This document shows positions 1 to 8,669 of a DNA stretch of 64,000 nucleotides, in pieces. This DNA is from an uncultured Paracoccaceae bacterium (GTDB taxonomy: Bacteria > Pseudomonadota > Alphaproteobacteria > Rhodobacterales > Rhodobacteraceae). Position 1 is the stretch's first letter; each line of letters opens with the position of its first letter. The stretch spans positions 62,001 to 126,000 of the forward strand of contig CATOSB010000011.1 in NCBI GenBank assembly GCA_951812305.1. The letters run 5' to 3'. The translations under genes and the position numbers were made by a program. A model generated the notes under the pieces. The model had not been told where the DNA came from. It saw only the letters and a list, made by a program, of their open reading frames with translations, and searched no databases.

Positions 1-571
1 ACTTGCGCGAACTCAAGGCCATCGAAGAGATCGAAAAAGAGCCTTGGGCGACGGAGATGAGCGCAGTGCTTCATAGCGCCAATCAGCTCAGATGCGCGGC
101 TCAGGATCAAGGCGAGACCGAACTCCCGGAACTGGTTCGCCAGGGTATAGTCACCAGATACATGGCGATCCTCGCCAAGGGGCTCGCCTTCCACGAACGC
201 CAGCCCCCGCTGGCCAAAAGCCCCGGCACCCGCGGCCGAAAAGCCAGGCGGCCAGGCCACAACCTGCTCCTCCGCCTGCGTGACTACCGCGATGACGTTT
301 TGCGATTCATCGCCGACTTCGCGGTCCCATTCACAAACAATCAGGCCGAACAGGACCTGCGCATGATGAAGCTGCGCATGAAAATCTCGGGCACCTTCCG
401 CACCCTCGAGGGCGCGCGGGTCTTCGCCGACATCAGGTCCGTCATCTCGACGGCCAGAAAACACCGGTTCAACATCCTGGAAATCCTGACCCTGTCACCA
501 CCTCAGATCATCGCACGGCTCTGACGGAACAAAACCCCGCAACCCTATCGGACAGGGTGCTTGGGAGTTAC
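1..571 (+). mobile_element. IS66-family element, copy A (3' part, cut by window edge)
   Basis: Right-hand part of the same IS66-family element found complete four more times in this window. It ends in the terminal sequence GGTGCTTGGGAGTTAC, the inverse of the left end GTAACTCCCAAGCACC seen in complete copies. The left end lies outside the window, so its target duplication cannot be tested. The next copy begins only 22 bp downstream in the same orientation. Confidence 0.93.
3..524 (+). CDS. tnpC: IS66 family transposase TnpC, C-terminal part (partial)
   Basis: C-terminal 173 residues of the IS66-family DDE transposase, identical in protein sequence to the end of copies B and E. It includes the final acidic catalytic residue in the NNQAEQDLRMMKLRMKISG region, the most conserved IS66 signature. 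The 5' part is beyond the window start; the initiation codon reported by the ORF track is only an internal leucine codon. Nothing in the visible part is broken, so the complete copy may be functional. Confidence 0.9.
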   Translation: MRELKAIEEIEKEPWATEMSAVLHSANQLRCAAQDQGETELPELVRQGIVTRYMAILAKGLAFHERQPPLAKSPGTRGRKARRPGHNLLLRLRDYRDDVLRFIADFAVPFTNNQAEQDLRMMKLRMKISGTFRTLEGARVFADIRSVISTARKHRFNILEILTLSPPQIIARL

Positions 572-593
572 AACAAACGTTTGTTGATGATAC
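572..593. repeat. 22-bp spacer between IS66 copies A and B with perfect palindrome
   Basis: The only non-IS DNA between copies A and B. Its first 14 bases, AACAAACGTTTGTT, are a perfect palindrome. The eight bases before copy B (GATGATAC) do not match the eight after it (ATTTTGGC), so copy B lacks a target duplication. The spacer is therefore probably a remnant left by recombination or deletion between neighbouring copies. Confidence 0.6.
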
Positions 594-2193
594 GTAACTC
601 CCAAGCACCCCCCACGTTTGAGTGTTATTGTCAGTTTTATGGTGAGTCGAATTTGCCATTTTGCGCGTGTTTTTTTCTTTCTTGTCTGAATTCTGTGGCG
701 CCGGGTTGATTTCTCTGAATCAGTGGTGGGATGGATCAGGTTGCCGCCCTTGAACAACTTCTCGCCACGGCTCTGCGTCGGATCGCTGAGCTTGAAGCTG
801 CGTTGGCGAGCATGGCGGAAGAGATCACGGACCTGCGCCGACAGTTGGCCAAGAACAGCAGCAATAGCAGCAAGCCCCCTTCAAGTGATGGCCTGAAGAA
901 GCCAGCCCCGCGCAGCCTGCGTGGCAAATCCGGAAAGAAAAGTGGCGGCCAAGTTGGCCACCGGGGCGACACCCTGCGCCAGACGTCAACACCCGACTTT
1001 GTCGAACGGCATGAGGCGACGCATTGCAGCGCCTGTCAGAGCGCCCTGACGGCGGAGATGGTGAAAGGGATCGAGAAGCGTCAGGTGTTCGACTTGCCTG
1101 CGCCACGCCTGGAGGTCACCGAGCATCAGGCGGCGGTTTATTGTTGCGACCATTGTCGAGCCACGACGACGGCTGGCTTTCCCGATGGCGTGGCCGCGCA
1201 TGTGCAATATGGCACGCGCATGCGGGCAGTGGCGGTCTATTGCAATGTTCAGCAGCTGATACCCGAGGATCGGGTCTGCCAGCTTATGCGCGACCTGTTT
1301 GGGGCCACCAGCTTGTGCGCGGCCAGCGTGACCAACTGGACGCGCGGCGCGGCAAATAAGATGGGTGTCGTGGTTGAACACATTCTCGCCCGGCTTGCCG
1401 AAGGCGGCGTTCGGCATCTGGACGAGACCGGACTTCGTGTTGCCGGCAAGCTGCACTGGCTGCACACGATCTGCGATACCGCCTTCACCCATTACCGCAT
1501 CAGCGCCAAACGCGGTGCTGTTCCAACCTTCCTGACCGGCGGGACGATCATTCATGATCACTGGAAACCCTACTACGCCCATATGAGCGGAGTGGACGCC
1601 CACGCCCTCTGCGGGGCGCATCACTTGCGCGAACTCAAGGCCATCGAAGAGATCGAAAAAGAGCCTTGGGCGACGGAGATGAGCGCAGTGCTTCATAGCG
1701 CCAATCAACTCAGATGCGCGGCTCAGGATCAAGGCGAGACCGAACTCCCGGAACTGGTTCGCCAGGGTATCGTCACCAGATACATGGCGATCCTCGCCAA
1801 GGGGCTCGCCTTCCACGAACGCCAGCCCCCGCTGGCCAAAAGCCCCGGCACCCGCGGCCGAAAAGCCAGGCGGCCAGGCCACAACCTGCTCCTCCGCCTG
1901 CGTGACTACCGCGATGACGTTTTGCGATTCATCGCCGACTTCGCGGTCCCATTCACAAACAATCAGGCCGAACAGGACCTGCGCATGATGAAGCTGCGCA
2001 TGAAAATCTCGGGCACCTTCCGCACCCTCGAGGGCGCGCGGGTCTTCGCCGACATCAGGTCCGTCATCTCGACGGCCAGAAAACACCGGTTCAACATCCT
2101 GGAAATCCTGACCCTGTCACCACCTCAGATCATCGCACGGCTCTGACGGAACAAAACCCCGCAACCCTATCGGACAGGGTGCTTGGGAGTTAC
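594..2193 (+). mobile_element. IS66-family element, copy B (complete, no target duplication)
   Basis: Complete 1600-bp element from GTAACTCCCAAGCACC to GGTGCTTGGGAGTTAC with one transposase gene. The accessory tnpA and tnpB genes of classical IS66 are absent, as in the single-gene (ISBst12-like) branch of the family. Flanking octamers differ (GATGATAC versus ATTTTGGC), which argues for rearrangement after insertion. It truncates the 3' end of the small minus-strand gene remnant on its right. Confidence 0.93.
731..2146 (+). CDS. tnpC: IS66 family transposase TnpC
   Basis: Complete 471-residue IS66-family transposase. Residues about 1 to 40 form a leucine-rich coiled coil. KNSSNSSKPPSSDG at about 41 to 54 is a typical IS66 N-terminal signature. 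Two CxxC pairs (HCSACQ near 97, CDHC near 137) form the family zinc-binding region. The likely DDE triad is D231 (HLDETGLR), D276 (HDHWKPY) and E414 (NNQAEQD). The ATG follows the left terminus by 137 bp with a purine-rich GGTGGG upstream. It differs from copy C by one residue (Q for R in the HERQPP stretch). No domain is missing, so it is probably active. Confidence 0.95.
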   Translation: MDQVAALEQLLATALRRIAELEAALASMAEEITDLRRQLAKNSSNSSKPPSSDGLKKPAPRSLRGKSGKKSGGQVGHRGDTLRQTSTPDFVERHEATHCSACQSALTAEMVKGIEKRQVFDLPAPRLEVTEHQAAVYCCDHCRATTTAGFPDGVAAHVQYGTRMRAVAVYCNVQQLIPEDRVCQLMRDLFGATSLCAASVTNWTRGAANKMGVVVEHILARLAEGGVRHLDETGLRVAGKLHWLHTICDTAFTHYRISAKRGAVPTFLTGGTIIHDHWKPYYAHMSGVDAHALCGAHHLRELKAIEEIEKEPWATEMSAVLHSANQLRCAAQDQGETELPELVRQGIVTRYMAILAKGLAFHERQPPLAKSPGTRGRKARRPGHNLLLRLRDYRDDVLRFIADFAVPFTNNQAEQDLRMMKLRMKISGTFRTLEGARVFADIRSVISTARKHRFNILEILTLSPPQIIARL

Positions 2194-2343
2194 ATTTTGG
2201 CAGCATCTACTTGTTTTACGACCTTGCCGGTGATCCACTCGACAACGCCGTGCTCCTGGCCTCCCATACGATCACCCGATGATGGTGCGCTTGAGTTTTG
2301 TCCTTGATCCACAATGAGGTTAAGGGTGTTTTTGGAGTCGTTC
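2194..2343 (-). pseudogene. Unknown gene remnant, 5' end split off by IS66 copy C, 3' end removed by copy B
   Basis: Removing copy C and one AGTCGTTC duplication rebuilds a minus-strand reading frame beginning MMNDSKNTLNLIVDQG. Its start codons lie at 3951 to 3956, directly after the TAG stop of the protease remnant (TAG ATG ATG), which suggests translational coupling. About 51 codons survive before the sequence runs into copy B at 2193. I do not recognise the family. Base composition is less GC-rich than the catabolic genes further right, like the protease fragment it adjoined. Confidence 0.6.
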
Positions 2344-3943
2344 GTAACTCCCAAGCACCCCCCACGTTTGAGTGTTATTGTCAGTTTTATGGTGAGTCGA
2401 ATTTGCCATTTTGCGCGTGTTTTTTTCTTTCTTGTCTGAATTCTGTGGCGCCGGGTTGATTTCTCTGAATCAGTGGTGGGATGGATCAGGTTGCCGCCCT
2501 TGAACAACTTCTCGCCACGGCTCTGCGTCGGATCGCTGAGCTTGAAGCTGCGTTGGCGAGCATGGCGGAAGAGATCACGGACCTGCGCCGACAGTTGGCC
2601 AAGAACAGCAGCAATAGCAGCAAGCCCCCTTCAAGTGATGGCCTGAAGAAGCCAGCCCCGCGCAGCCTGCGTGGCAAATCCGGAAAGAAAAGTGGCGGCC
2701 AAGTTGGCCACCGGGGCGACACCCTGCGCCAGACGTCAACACCCGACTTTGTCGAACGGCATGAGGCGACGCATTGCAGCGCCTGTCAGAGCGCCCTGAC
2801 GGCGGAGATGGTGAAAGGGATCGAGAAGCGTCAGGTGTTCGACTTGCCTGCGCCACGCCTGGAGGTCACCGAGCATCAGGCGGCGGTTTATTGTTGCGAC
2901 CATTGTCGAGCCACGACGACGGCTGGCTTTCCCGATGGCGTGGCCGCGCATGTGCAATATGGCACGCGCATGCGGGCAGTGGCGGTCTATTGCAATGTTC
3001 AGCAGCTGATACCCGAGGATCGGGTCTGCCAGCTTATGCGCGACCTGTTTGGGGCCACCAGCTTGTGCGCGGCCAGCGTGACCAACTGGACGCGCGGCGC
3101 GGCAAATAAGATGGGTGTCGTGGTTGAACACATTCTCGCCCGGCTTGCCGAAGGCGGCGTTCGGCATCTGGACGAGACCGGACTTCGTGTTGCCGGCAAG
3201 CTGCACTGGCTGCACACGATCTGCGATACCGCCTTCACCCATTACCGCATCAGCGCCAAACGCGGTGCTGTTCCAACCTTCCTGACCGGCGGGACGATCA
3301 TTCATGATCACTGGAAACCCTACTACGCCCATATGAGCGGAGTGGACGCCCACGCCCTCTGCGGGGCGCATCACTTGCGCGAACTCAAGGCCATCGAAGA
3401 GATCGAAAAAGAGCCTTGGGCGACGGAGATGAGCGCAGTGCTTCATAGCGCCAATCAGCTCAGATGCGCGGCTCAGGATCAAGGCGAGACCGAACTCCCG
3501 GAACTGGTTCGCCAGGGTATAGTCACCAGATACATGGCGATCCTCGCCAAGGGGCTCGCCTTCCACGAACGCCGGCCCCCGCTGGCCAAAAGCCCCGGCA
3601 CCCGCGGCCGAAAAGCCAGGCGGCCAGGCCACAACCTGCTCCTCCGCCTGCGTGACTACCGCGATGACGTTTTGCGATTCATCGCCGACTTCGCGGTCCC
3701 ATTCACAAACAATCAGGCCGAACAGGACCTGCGCATGATGAAGCTGCGCATGAAAATCTCGGGCACCTTCCGCACCCTCGAGGGCGCGCGGGTCTTCGCC
3801 GACATCAGGTCCGTCATCTCGACGGCCAGAAAACACCGGTTCAACATCCTGGAAATCCTGACCCTGTCACCACCTCAGATCATCGCACGGCTCTGACGGA
3901 ACAAAACCCCGCAACCCTATCGGACAGGGTGCTTGGGAGTTAC
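2344..3943 (+). mobile_element. IS66-family element, copy C (complete, 8-bp target duplication AGTCGTTC)
   Basis: Complete 1600-bp copy bounded by perfect inverted termini. AGTCGTTC stands at 2336 to 2343 and again at 3944 to 3951, the 8-bp duplication expected of IS66. This is a clean transposition, here into the first codons of a small minus-strand gene. It shows that the sequences on both sides were contiguous before insertion. Confidence 0.96.
2481..3896 (+). CDS. tnpC: IS66 family transposase TnpC
   Basis: Full-length 471-residue copy of the IS66 transposase with coiled-coil N-terminus, two CxxC pairs and the same three acidic residues as copy B. It shares with copy D the arginine in HERRPP, where A, B and E have glutamine, so C and D form one sub-lineage. 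The frame is intact and both element ends and the duplication are present, making it a good candidate for an active copy. Confidence 0.95.
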   Translation: MDQVAALEQLLATALRRIAELEAALASMAEEITDLRRQLAKNSSNSSKPPSSDGLKKPAPRSLRGKSGKKSGGQVGHRGDTLRQTSTPDFVERHEATHCSACQSALTAEMVKGIEKRQVFDLPAPRLEVTEHQAAVYCCDHCRATTTAGFPDGVAAHVQYGTRMRAVAVYCNVQQLIPEDRVCQLMRDLFGATSLCAASVTNWTRGAANKMGVVVEHILARLAEGGVRHLDETGLRVAGKLHWLHTICDTAFTHYRISAKRGAVPTFLTGGTIIHDHWKPYYAHMSGVDAHALCGAHHLRELKAIEEIEKEPWATEMSAVLHSANQLRCAAQDQGETELPELVRQGIVTRYMAILAKGLAFHERRPPLAKSPGTRGRKARRPGHNLLLRLRDYRDDVLRFIADFAVPFTNNQAEQDLRMMKLRMKISGTFRTLEGARVFADIRSVISTARKHRFNILEILTLSPPQIIARL

Positions 3944-3956
3944 AGTCGTTCATCAT

Positions 3957-4358
3957 CTAATCCTTTAGATCGATTTCAAAATATTCACAGACTTGCTTCA
4001 TTGATTGAATGAGGCCTTCTGAGGCTATGCCTGAACTTCCAATGTATAAGCCGATAGCATCTGATGTAGAGCTAAGGGTTGTTAAGCCTCCACTATCACC
4101 GCTCGCCCCGGAATCGTCTATTGTAACGCGATGCGCCATCATATTACCAAAGTACTTTGGGTCATCGTTGACGCGAAGAATATCTGCGTTGAAATTCTTG
4201 GACTGGCCGCGCACGGTCACCTGTTTACCAATTGGCGCAACGGAGCTGAGCCGTAATTTTTTCGCCCCAGTGGGAATACCGCTTGGACCGGCATCCAAGA
4301 TTGCCGCATCGATAGTTGTAGCGGCGTCTATGTCTACGATGGTCGAAGTGCTACCGAG
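3957..4358 (-). pseudogene. Trypsin-like serine protease, C-terminal fragment
   Basis: About 133 codons of an S1/chymotrypsin-fold protease on the minus strand. SGASGDSGG is the nucleophile-serine motif, and TTIDAAILDAG upstream resembles the catalytic-aspartate strand. The histidine-containing N-terminal half is missing because the frame meets a stop where the IS256-like element begins near 4360. The listed start is only a TTG inside the fragment. The stop TAG is followed at once by the start of the next gene, now split by IS66 copy C. Low GC relative to the rest suggests separate ancestry. The fragment cannot be an active protease. Confidence 0.7.
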
Positions 4359-4362
4359 TTAT

Positions 4363-5461
4363 TGTCAAATCTGGTGTTTGCGGGATCTTTCATGCGGCGG
4401 CGGTTTCGGTCTGGGTTTGCTTGATGCCGTCTTTGAAATTGACGCCTTGGATGACGTCGGCGAGATGATTGAAGCCGCGAAGTTTGCGCCAGTTTTGTTC
4501 GGCGCACTGCCCCAGTTTGAAGATCATGTGGAGCATGCCGTCGCGGGCCAGACAGCCCTTTGAGCGCTTGGTGCGATGACGGATCGTGGCAAAGGCGGAT
4601 TCAATTGGATTGGTCGTTCGGATGCTTTGCCAATGCATTGCGGGAAAATCGTAGAATGCCAGCAGTTCGGTTCGATCTTTCTGAAGCGAGGCGGTGGCTT
4701 TGGGGTACTTGTCTTCAAACGTTTTCACGAGTGCCGTCCTCGATTGCCAGAAATTGTTTCTGACCACGGGTATTTACGCCGATCACGACCAGCGCGCGCA
4801 ACTTGTGATCCTCGCCGCGTAAGCCACTGTGAATACCGTCGGCCCAGATGTAGACCCACTCGTCTTGGGACAGGTCTGCGGTGCGCCACGCCCTGTATTC
4901 AGCGGCCCATTCGGCCTTCAATCTGGCAACTGTTTTGGCCGAAAATCCGGTGGCATTAGCCCCGAGCAAACCCTTCAGCGCCGTTCCCATTTCGCCAGTG
5001 GAAATGCCTTTGAGGTAGAGCCAGGGGATCGCAGCCTGCAGCGTCTTGGTCTTGCGCACGTAGGGCGGTACGAGCGCGGAGCGGAAACTCACTGGCTTGC
5101 CGGTTTTCGAGCGTATCTTTGGAATCTCTACGGTCACAGGTCCAACACCCGTTTGGATTTCACGGGCGGGATGACTGCCATTACGTACCACCCCGGCGCG
5201 CCCGTCTGGTGTTTTGAGGTGAGCAAAGCGATCCATCAATTCCGCAAGCTCAGTTTGAACGGCGGCTTGGATCAGAGCCTGCGCGCCCGTGCGCAAAAGC
5301 TCAGTCAACGGATCAAGGCTGACCTCTCGACCGGCAAATTCAACGATGTTAGTCTCGTCCATGGTGGTGCGTCCTTCTTGGGTCGGATTGGGTTTTTGCA
5401 AAAACAATCCAAACAGATGCACCGCCAACACTCAAACCACGCGAACACCAGATTCAGCCAT
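4363..5461 (-). mobile_element. IS256-family element, decayed
   Basis: About 1.1 kb carrying a broken mutator-type transposase. Imperfect inverted ends are visible as AATCTGGTGTT near 4368 to 4378 and its complement AACACCAGATT near 5444 to 5454; the exact boundaries are approximate. I see no convincing target duplication. Full IS256 elements are about 1.3 kb, in keeping with the internal deletion in the gene. Its insertion removed the N-terminal half of the protease on its left. Confidence 0.75.
4390..5362 (-). pseudogene. IS256 family (mutator-type) transposase, internally deleted
   Basis: Two pieces of one IS256-family transposase. The N-terminal piece (4715 to 5362, from MDETNIVEFAG) contains PIGVGPVTVEIPKIRSKTG-like and IWADGIHSGLRG sequences, the latter carrying the first catalytic aspartate. 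The C-terminal piece (4390 to 4767) has the mutator signature HWQSIRTTNPIESAFATIRH with the catalytic glutamate. The pieces overlap in different frames, and roughly 100 residues usually between them, with the second aspartate, are missing. It is therefore an internal deletion plus frameshift and inactive. The start was placed at MDETN because upstream residues fall in the element end. Confidence 0.85.
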
Positions 5462-5505
5462 AACTCGCGCACGCATTGTTAGGTAACCTGAGTTCTGGAT
5501 AAGCG

Positions 5506-6441
5506 CTATATCTGGTATTCGACCTGCCTGATTGTTTCCGGCACGGTTATGGGTCCCATTTTAACTTTGGTTTTCCCGAGCCTATAGGCTGCGACACACG
5601 AGATGAGGTGTACGAATGCGTTGGCAGGCGATCTGTGTCGAGTGTGTTCCAGTCCCATGCTGGTTTTCAACTTATCGAACAGAGTTTCGATGATGAACCG
5701 CCTTCGCAACAGGATTTTGTTCAGGATTGGCAGGAGATAGTTTTTCATGTTGCGGCGAATGCCGGTGACGAGGTGGAGGCCACGCTGCCAGAGCCGTTGG
5801 AAGAGGGATTTGGAGATATAGCCCTTATCAGCAAATATTTTGCCTTCGGGGCCCGCGATCATGGCTTCAAACGGCTTTCGATCATCGACATTACCTGCCG
5901 TGATTTTGACGGCCATGATCTCCCCCTTGTTGTTGATGATTAGATGCAGTTTGAAGCCAAAGAACCAGCCCATTGTGCTGCGACCGCGCTTTGCCAGCCC
6001 CTTGAAGACCTTGTTTCGATTAATGCGGGCATTGTGGCAGACCGCGAGCTTAGTGCTGTCGGCAAAATAGACGCCGGTTTTTTCACCGCTGAAGCAGTGC
6101 AGCAGTATGCAAAACGGCACCATTAATCTTGGCATGAGGCTGACAAACCGACCATAGCTCGGGAGGTTGCCAAAGCAGTCACGGTATTTCTGCTCAACGC
6201 CATAAATCCAATAATGTTTGAAGTCCTTGAACGGCGACAAGTGAAACAAGACCATGATGAACAGGCTCTCCCCCAGGGTCAGCTTGCCGGCGCGAAGCCT
6301 CTGACGACCCGAGGGGATCAACCGGTGGCGCTCCCAGTCCTCGTAGGTTTTTGCAAAGTCATCGAGACAGACAAAAAGTGCGGTGTTAGTGATCGACATG
6401 AGTGGCGGTCCATATTGTGTCGCTTTTGAACCTTGAATCAT
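5506..6441 (-). CDS. IS982 family transposase
   Basis: 311-residue IS982-family DDE transposase. The core runs through [14 protein letters not shown] (first aspartate), [30 protein letters not shown] (second aspartate) and [14 protein letters not shown] (glutamate), in the order and spacing of the family. The start is taken as the ATG at 6441; a second ATG at 6399 (MSITNTA) is nearer the usual family N-terminus. It is convergent to nothing and divergent from the passenger gene, sharing a spacer of about 90 to 130 bp. Differences from unit 3 include P for L in the MIAGPEGK stretch and R for M in CVAAYRLG. Confidence 0.94.
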   Translation of the reverse strand: MIQGSKATQYGPPLMSITNTALFVCLDDFAKTYEDWERHRLIPSGRQRLRAGKLTLGESLFIMVLFHLSPFKDFKHYWIYGVEQKYRDCFGNLPSYGRFVSLMPRLMVPFCILLHCFSGEKTGVYFADSTKLAVCHNARINRNKVFKGLAKRGRSTMGWFFGFKLHLIINNKGEIMAVKITAGNVDDRKPFEAMIAGPEGKIFADKGYISKSLFQRLWQRGLHLVTGIRRNMKNYLLPILNKILLRRRFIIETLFDKLKTSMGLEHTRHRSPANAFVHLISCVAAYRLGKTKVKMGPITVPETIRQVEYQI

Positions 6442-6527
6442 GGGGCAACGTACCTGGAAACCCCTCTCACCCCATACTAATCACGGGGGCATTCAGGCTG
6501 GTCAACACGGGGCAAAAGGTGCGCGCC

Positions 6528-6968
6528 ATGGAGAACAACTTCCCAATCAACGAAGATCTCGCTTATGAGAAGATCCGGGACCTCATGTTCGACATGATGG
6601 AAGAGGACCCCAACCGTTTCTACGCCCTCACGGATAAGCTCAATGAACTGGCTGCGCTCCCTAAAAGAACCATGACACTTGTGCTCGATCTGATGGCTGC
6701 CACTCCCTTTCAGGTGATCATCCCGAAACACGTACGGAAAAATGACCCTGATACATTCAAAGCAGATCACGAAACCGTTTCAAATGTTCTATTTCTTGGA
6801 GAGTTTGGCGGAATTGCCGTTGAACTGGAGCCAAATGAGGCTTTGAGAGAACCGAGGATCATTTCCATAACAATGGTGGAAATCCCTCATCGCAACCCTC
6901 TGCGAAAAAGGGTCAACGAGTATCGTAAAAAACGAATCAAAAAACTACGAAAAAATTCTGTCGAGTAG
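6528..6968 (+). CDS. IS982 passenger protein of unknown function
   Basis: 146-residue protein beginning MENNFPINEDLAYEK, with AAAAGGT about 8 bp upstream of the ATG. The ORF track begins earlier, at a non-conserved in-frame codon. The N-terminal half is acidic and probably helical. The middle reads VLFLGEFGGIAVELEP. The C-terminus is strongly basic (RKKRIKKLRKN), which suggests nucleic-acid contact. It is conserved in all three IS982 units with one seen residue change (F here, L in the others at DPNR_YAL), so it moves with the element. I do not recognise the family; a transposition regulator or host-interaction factor is possible. Confidence 0.75.
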   Translation: MENNFPINEDLAYEKIRDLMFDMMEEDPNRFYALTDKLNELAALPKRTMTLVLDLMAATPFQVIIPKHVRKNDPDTFKADHETVSNVLFLGEFGGIAVELEPNEALREPRIISITMVEIPHRNPLRKRVNEYRKKRIKKLRKNSVE

Positions 6969-7006
6969 TGCACTGGTGACGCCAACGTCTTATCCAGTAT
7001 CGGGGT

Positions 7007-7069
7007 TAGGTAATAAGCGGAATTAAGCTGAATTCGCGGGCAATATGTCGCGGTTATTCGCCTTTAAGG
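7007..7069. other. 63-bp host sequence between IS982 unit 1 and IS66 copy D
   Basis: A short AT-leaning piece of pre-IS DNA. It begins with the right TAGGTA duplication of unit 1 and ends with the left CTTTAAGG duplication of IS66 copy D. Both neighbours are clean insertions, so 5462 to 5479, this piece and the DNA from 8678 onward were once contiguous. No reading frame is supported. Confidence 0.6.
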
Positions 7070-8669
7070 GTAACTCCCAAGCACCCTGTCCGATAGGGTT
7101 GCGGGGTTTTGTTCCGTCAGAGCCGTGCGATGATCTGAGGTGGTGACAGGGTCAGGATTTCCAGGATGTTGAACCGGTGTTTTCTGGCCGTCGAGATGAC
7201 GGACCTGATGTCGGCGAAGACCCGCGCGCCCTCGAGGGTGCGGAAGGTGCCCGAGATTTTCATGCGCAGCTTCATCATGCGCAGGTCCTGTTCGGCCTGA
7301 TTGTTTGTGAATGGGACCGCGAAGTCGGCGATGAATCGCAAAACGTCATCGCGGTAGTCACGCAGGCGGAGGAGCAGGTTGTGGCCTGGCCGCCTGGCTT
7401 TTCGGCCGCGGGTGCCGGGGCTTTTGGCCAGCGGGGGCCGGCGTTCGTGGAAGGCGAGCCCCTTGGCGAGGATCGCCATGTATCTGGTGACGATACCCTG
7501 GCGAACCAGTTCCGGGAGTTCGGTCTCGCCTTGATCCTGAGCCGCGCATCTGAGCTGATTGGCGCTATGAAGCACTGCGCTCATCTCCGTCGCCCAAGGC
7601 TCTTTTTCGATCTCTTCGATGGCCTTGAGTTCGCGCAAGTGATGCGCCCCGCAGAGGGCGTGGGCGTCCACTCCGCTCATATGGGCGTAGTAGGGTTTTC
7701 CAGTGATCATGAATGATCGTCCCGCCGGTCAGGAAGGTTGGAACAGCACCGCGTTTGGCGCTGATGCGGTAATGGGTGAAGGCGGTATCGCAGATCGTGT
7801 GCAGCCAGTGCAGCTTGCCGGCAACACGAAGTCCGGTCTCGTCCAGATGCCGAACGCCGCCTTCGGCAAGCCGGGCGAGAATGTGTTCAACCACGACACC
7901 CATCTTATTTGCCGCGCCGCGCGTCCAGTTGGTCACGCTGGCCGCGCACAAGCTGGTGGCCCCAAACAGGTCGCGCATAAGCTGGCAGACCCGATCCTCG
8001 GGTATCAGCTGCTGAACATTGCAATAGACCGCCACTGCCCGCATGCGCGTGCCATATTGCACATGCGCGGCCACGCCATCGGGAAAGCCAGCCGTCGTCG
8101 TGGCTCGACAATGGTCGCAACAATAAACCGCCGCCTGATGCTCGGTGACCTCCAGGCGTGGCGCAGGCAAGTCGAACACCTGACGCTTCTCGATCCCTTT
8201 CACCATCTCCGCCGTCAGGGCGCTCTGACAGGCGCTGCAATGCGTCGCCTCATGCCGTTCGACAAAGTCGGGTGTTGACGTCTGGCGCAGGGTGTCGCCC
8301 CGGTGGCCAACTTGGCCGCCACTTTTCTTTCCGGATTTGCCACGCAGGCTGCGCGGGGCTGGCTTCTTCAGGCCATCACTTGAAGGGGGCTTGCTGCTAT
8401 TGCTGCTGTTCTTGGCCAACTGTCGGCGCAGGTCCGTGATCTCTTCCGCCATGCTCGCCAACGCAGCTTCAAGCTCAGCGATCCGACGCAGAGCCGTGGC
8501 GAGAAGTTGTTCAAGGGCGGCAACCTGATCCATCCCACCACTGATTCAGAGAAATCAACCCGGCGCCACAGAATTCAGACAAGAAAGAAAAAAACACGCG
8601 CAAAATGGCAAATTCGACTCACCATAAAACTGACAATAACACTCAAACGTGGGGGTGCTTGGGAGTTAC
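7070..8669 (-). mobile_element. IS66-family element, copy D (inverted, TSD CTTTAAGG)
   Basis: Complete 1600-bp copy in the opposite orientation to A, B, C and E. CTTTAAGG is present at 7062 to 7069 and 8670 to 8677, a perfect 8-bp duplication. The left-end run of C next to the terminus is one base shorter than in other copies, and one base is gained inside the gene, so the total length is unchanged. Confidence 0.95.
7117..8533 (-). pseudogene. tnpC: IS66 transposase TnpC, frameshifted
   Basis: Same transposase as the other copies but broken. In the HDHWKPYYAH stretch the A run is four instead of three bases, shifting the frame near 7700. The first frame (7565 to 8533) then ends in unrelated residues after HDHWK. 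The remainder (7117 to 7710) resumes at the conserved KPYYAHMSGVD. The frameshift falls just after the second catalytic aspartate, so no intact DDE enzyme is made without recoding. Ends are intact, so it could still be mobilised in trans by another copy. Confidence 0.93.

Larger units (their letters stand above)
5486..7006. mobile_element. IS982-family element with passenger gene, unit 1 (TSD TAGGTA)
   Basis: A 1521-bp unit with ends ACCTGAGTTCTGGATAAG and, inverted, ACCCCGATACTGGATAAG, starting AC as IS982 ends do. TAGGTA occurs at 5480 to 5485 and 7007 to 7012, a 6-bp target duplication. IS982 elements are normally near 1 kb with one gene. Here the transposase is on the minus strand, and the remaining 0.5 kb carries a divergent reading frame that is therefore part of the mobile unit. 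This copy differs from units 2 and 3 at a few residues in both genes. Confidence 0.9.

Noticed and set aside
986-2086. 366-residue minus-strand frame inside IS66 copies (repeated at 2736 and 15771)
   Set aside because: It is the exact shadow of tnpC, has no ribosome site, and appears only because tnpC codon use leaves the antisense frame open.
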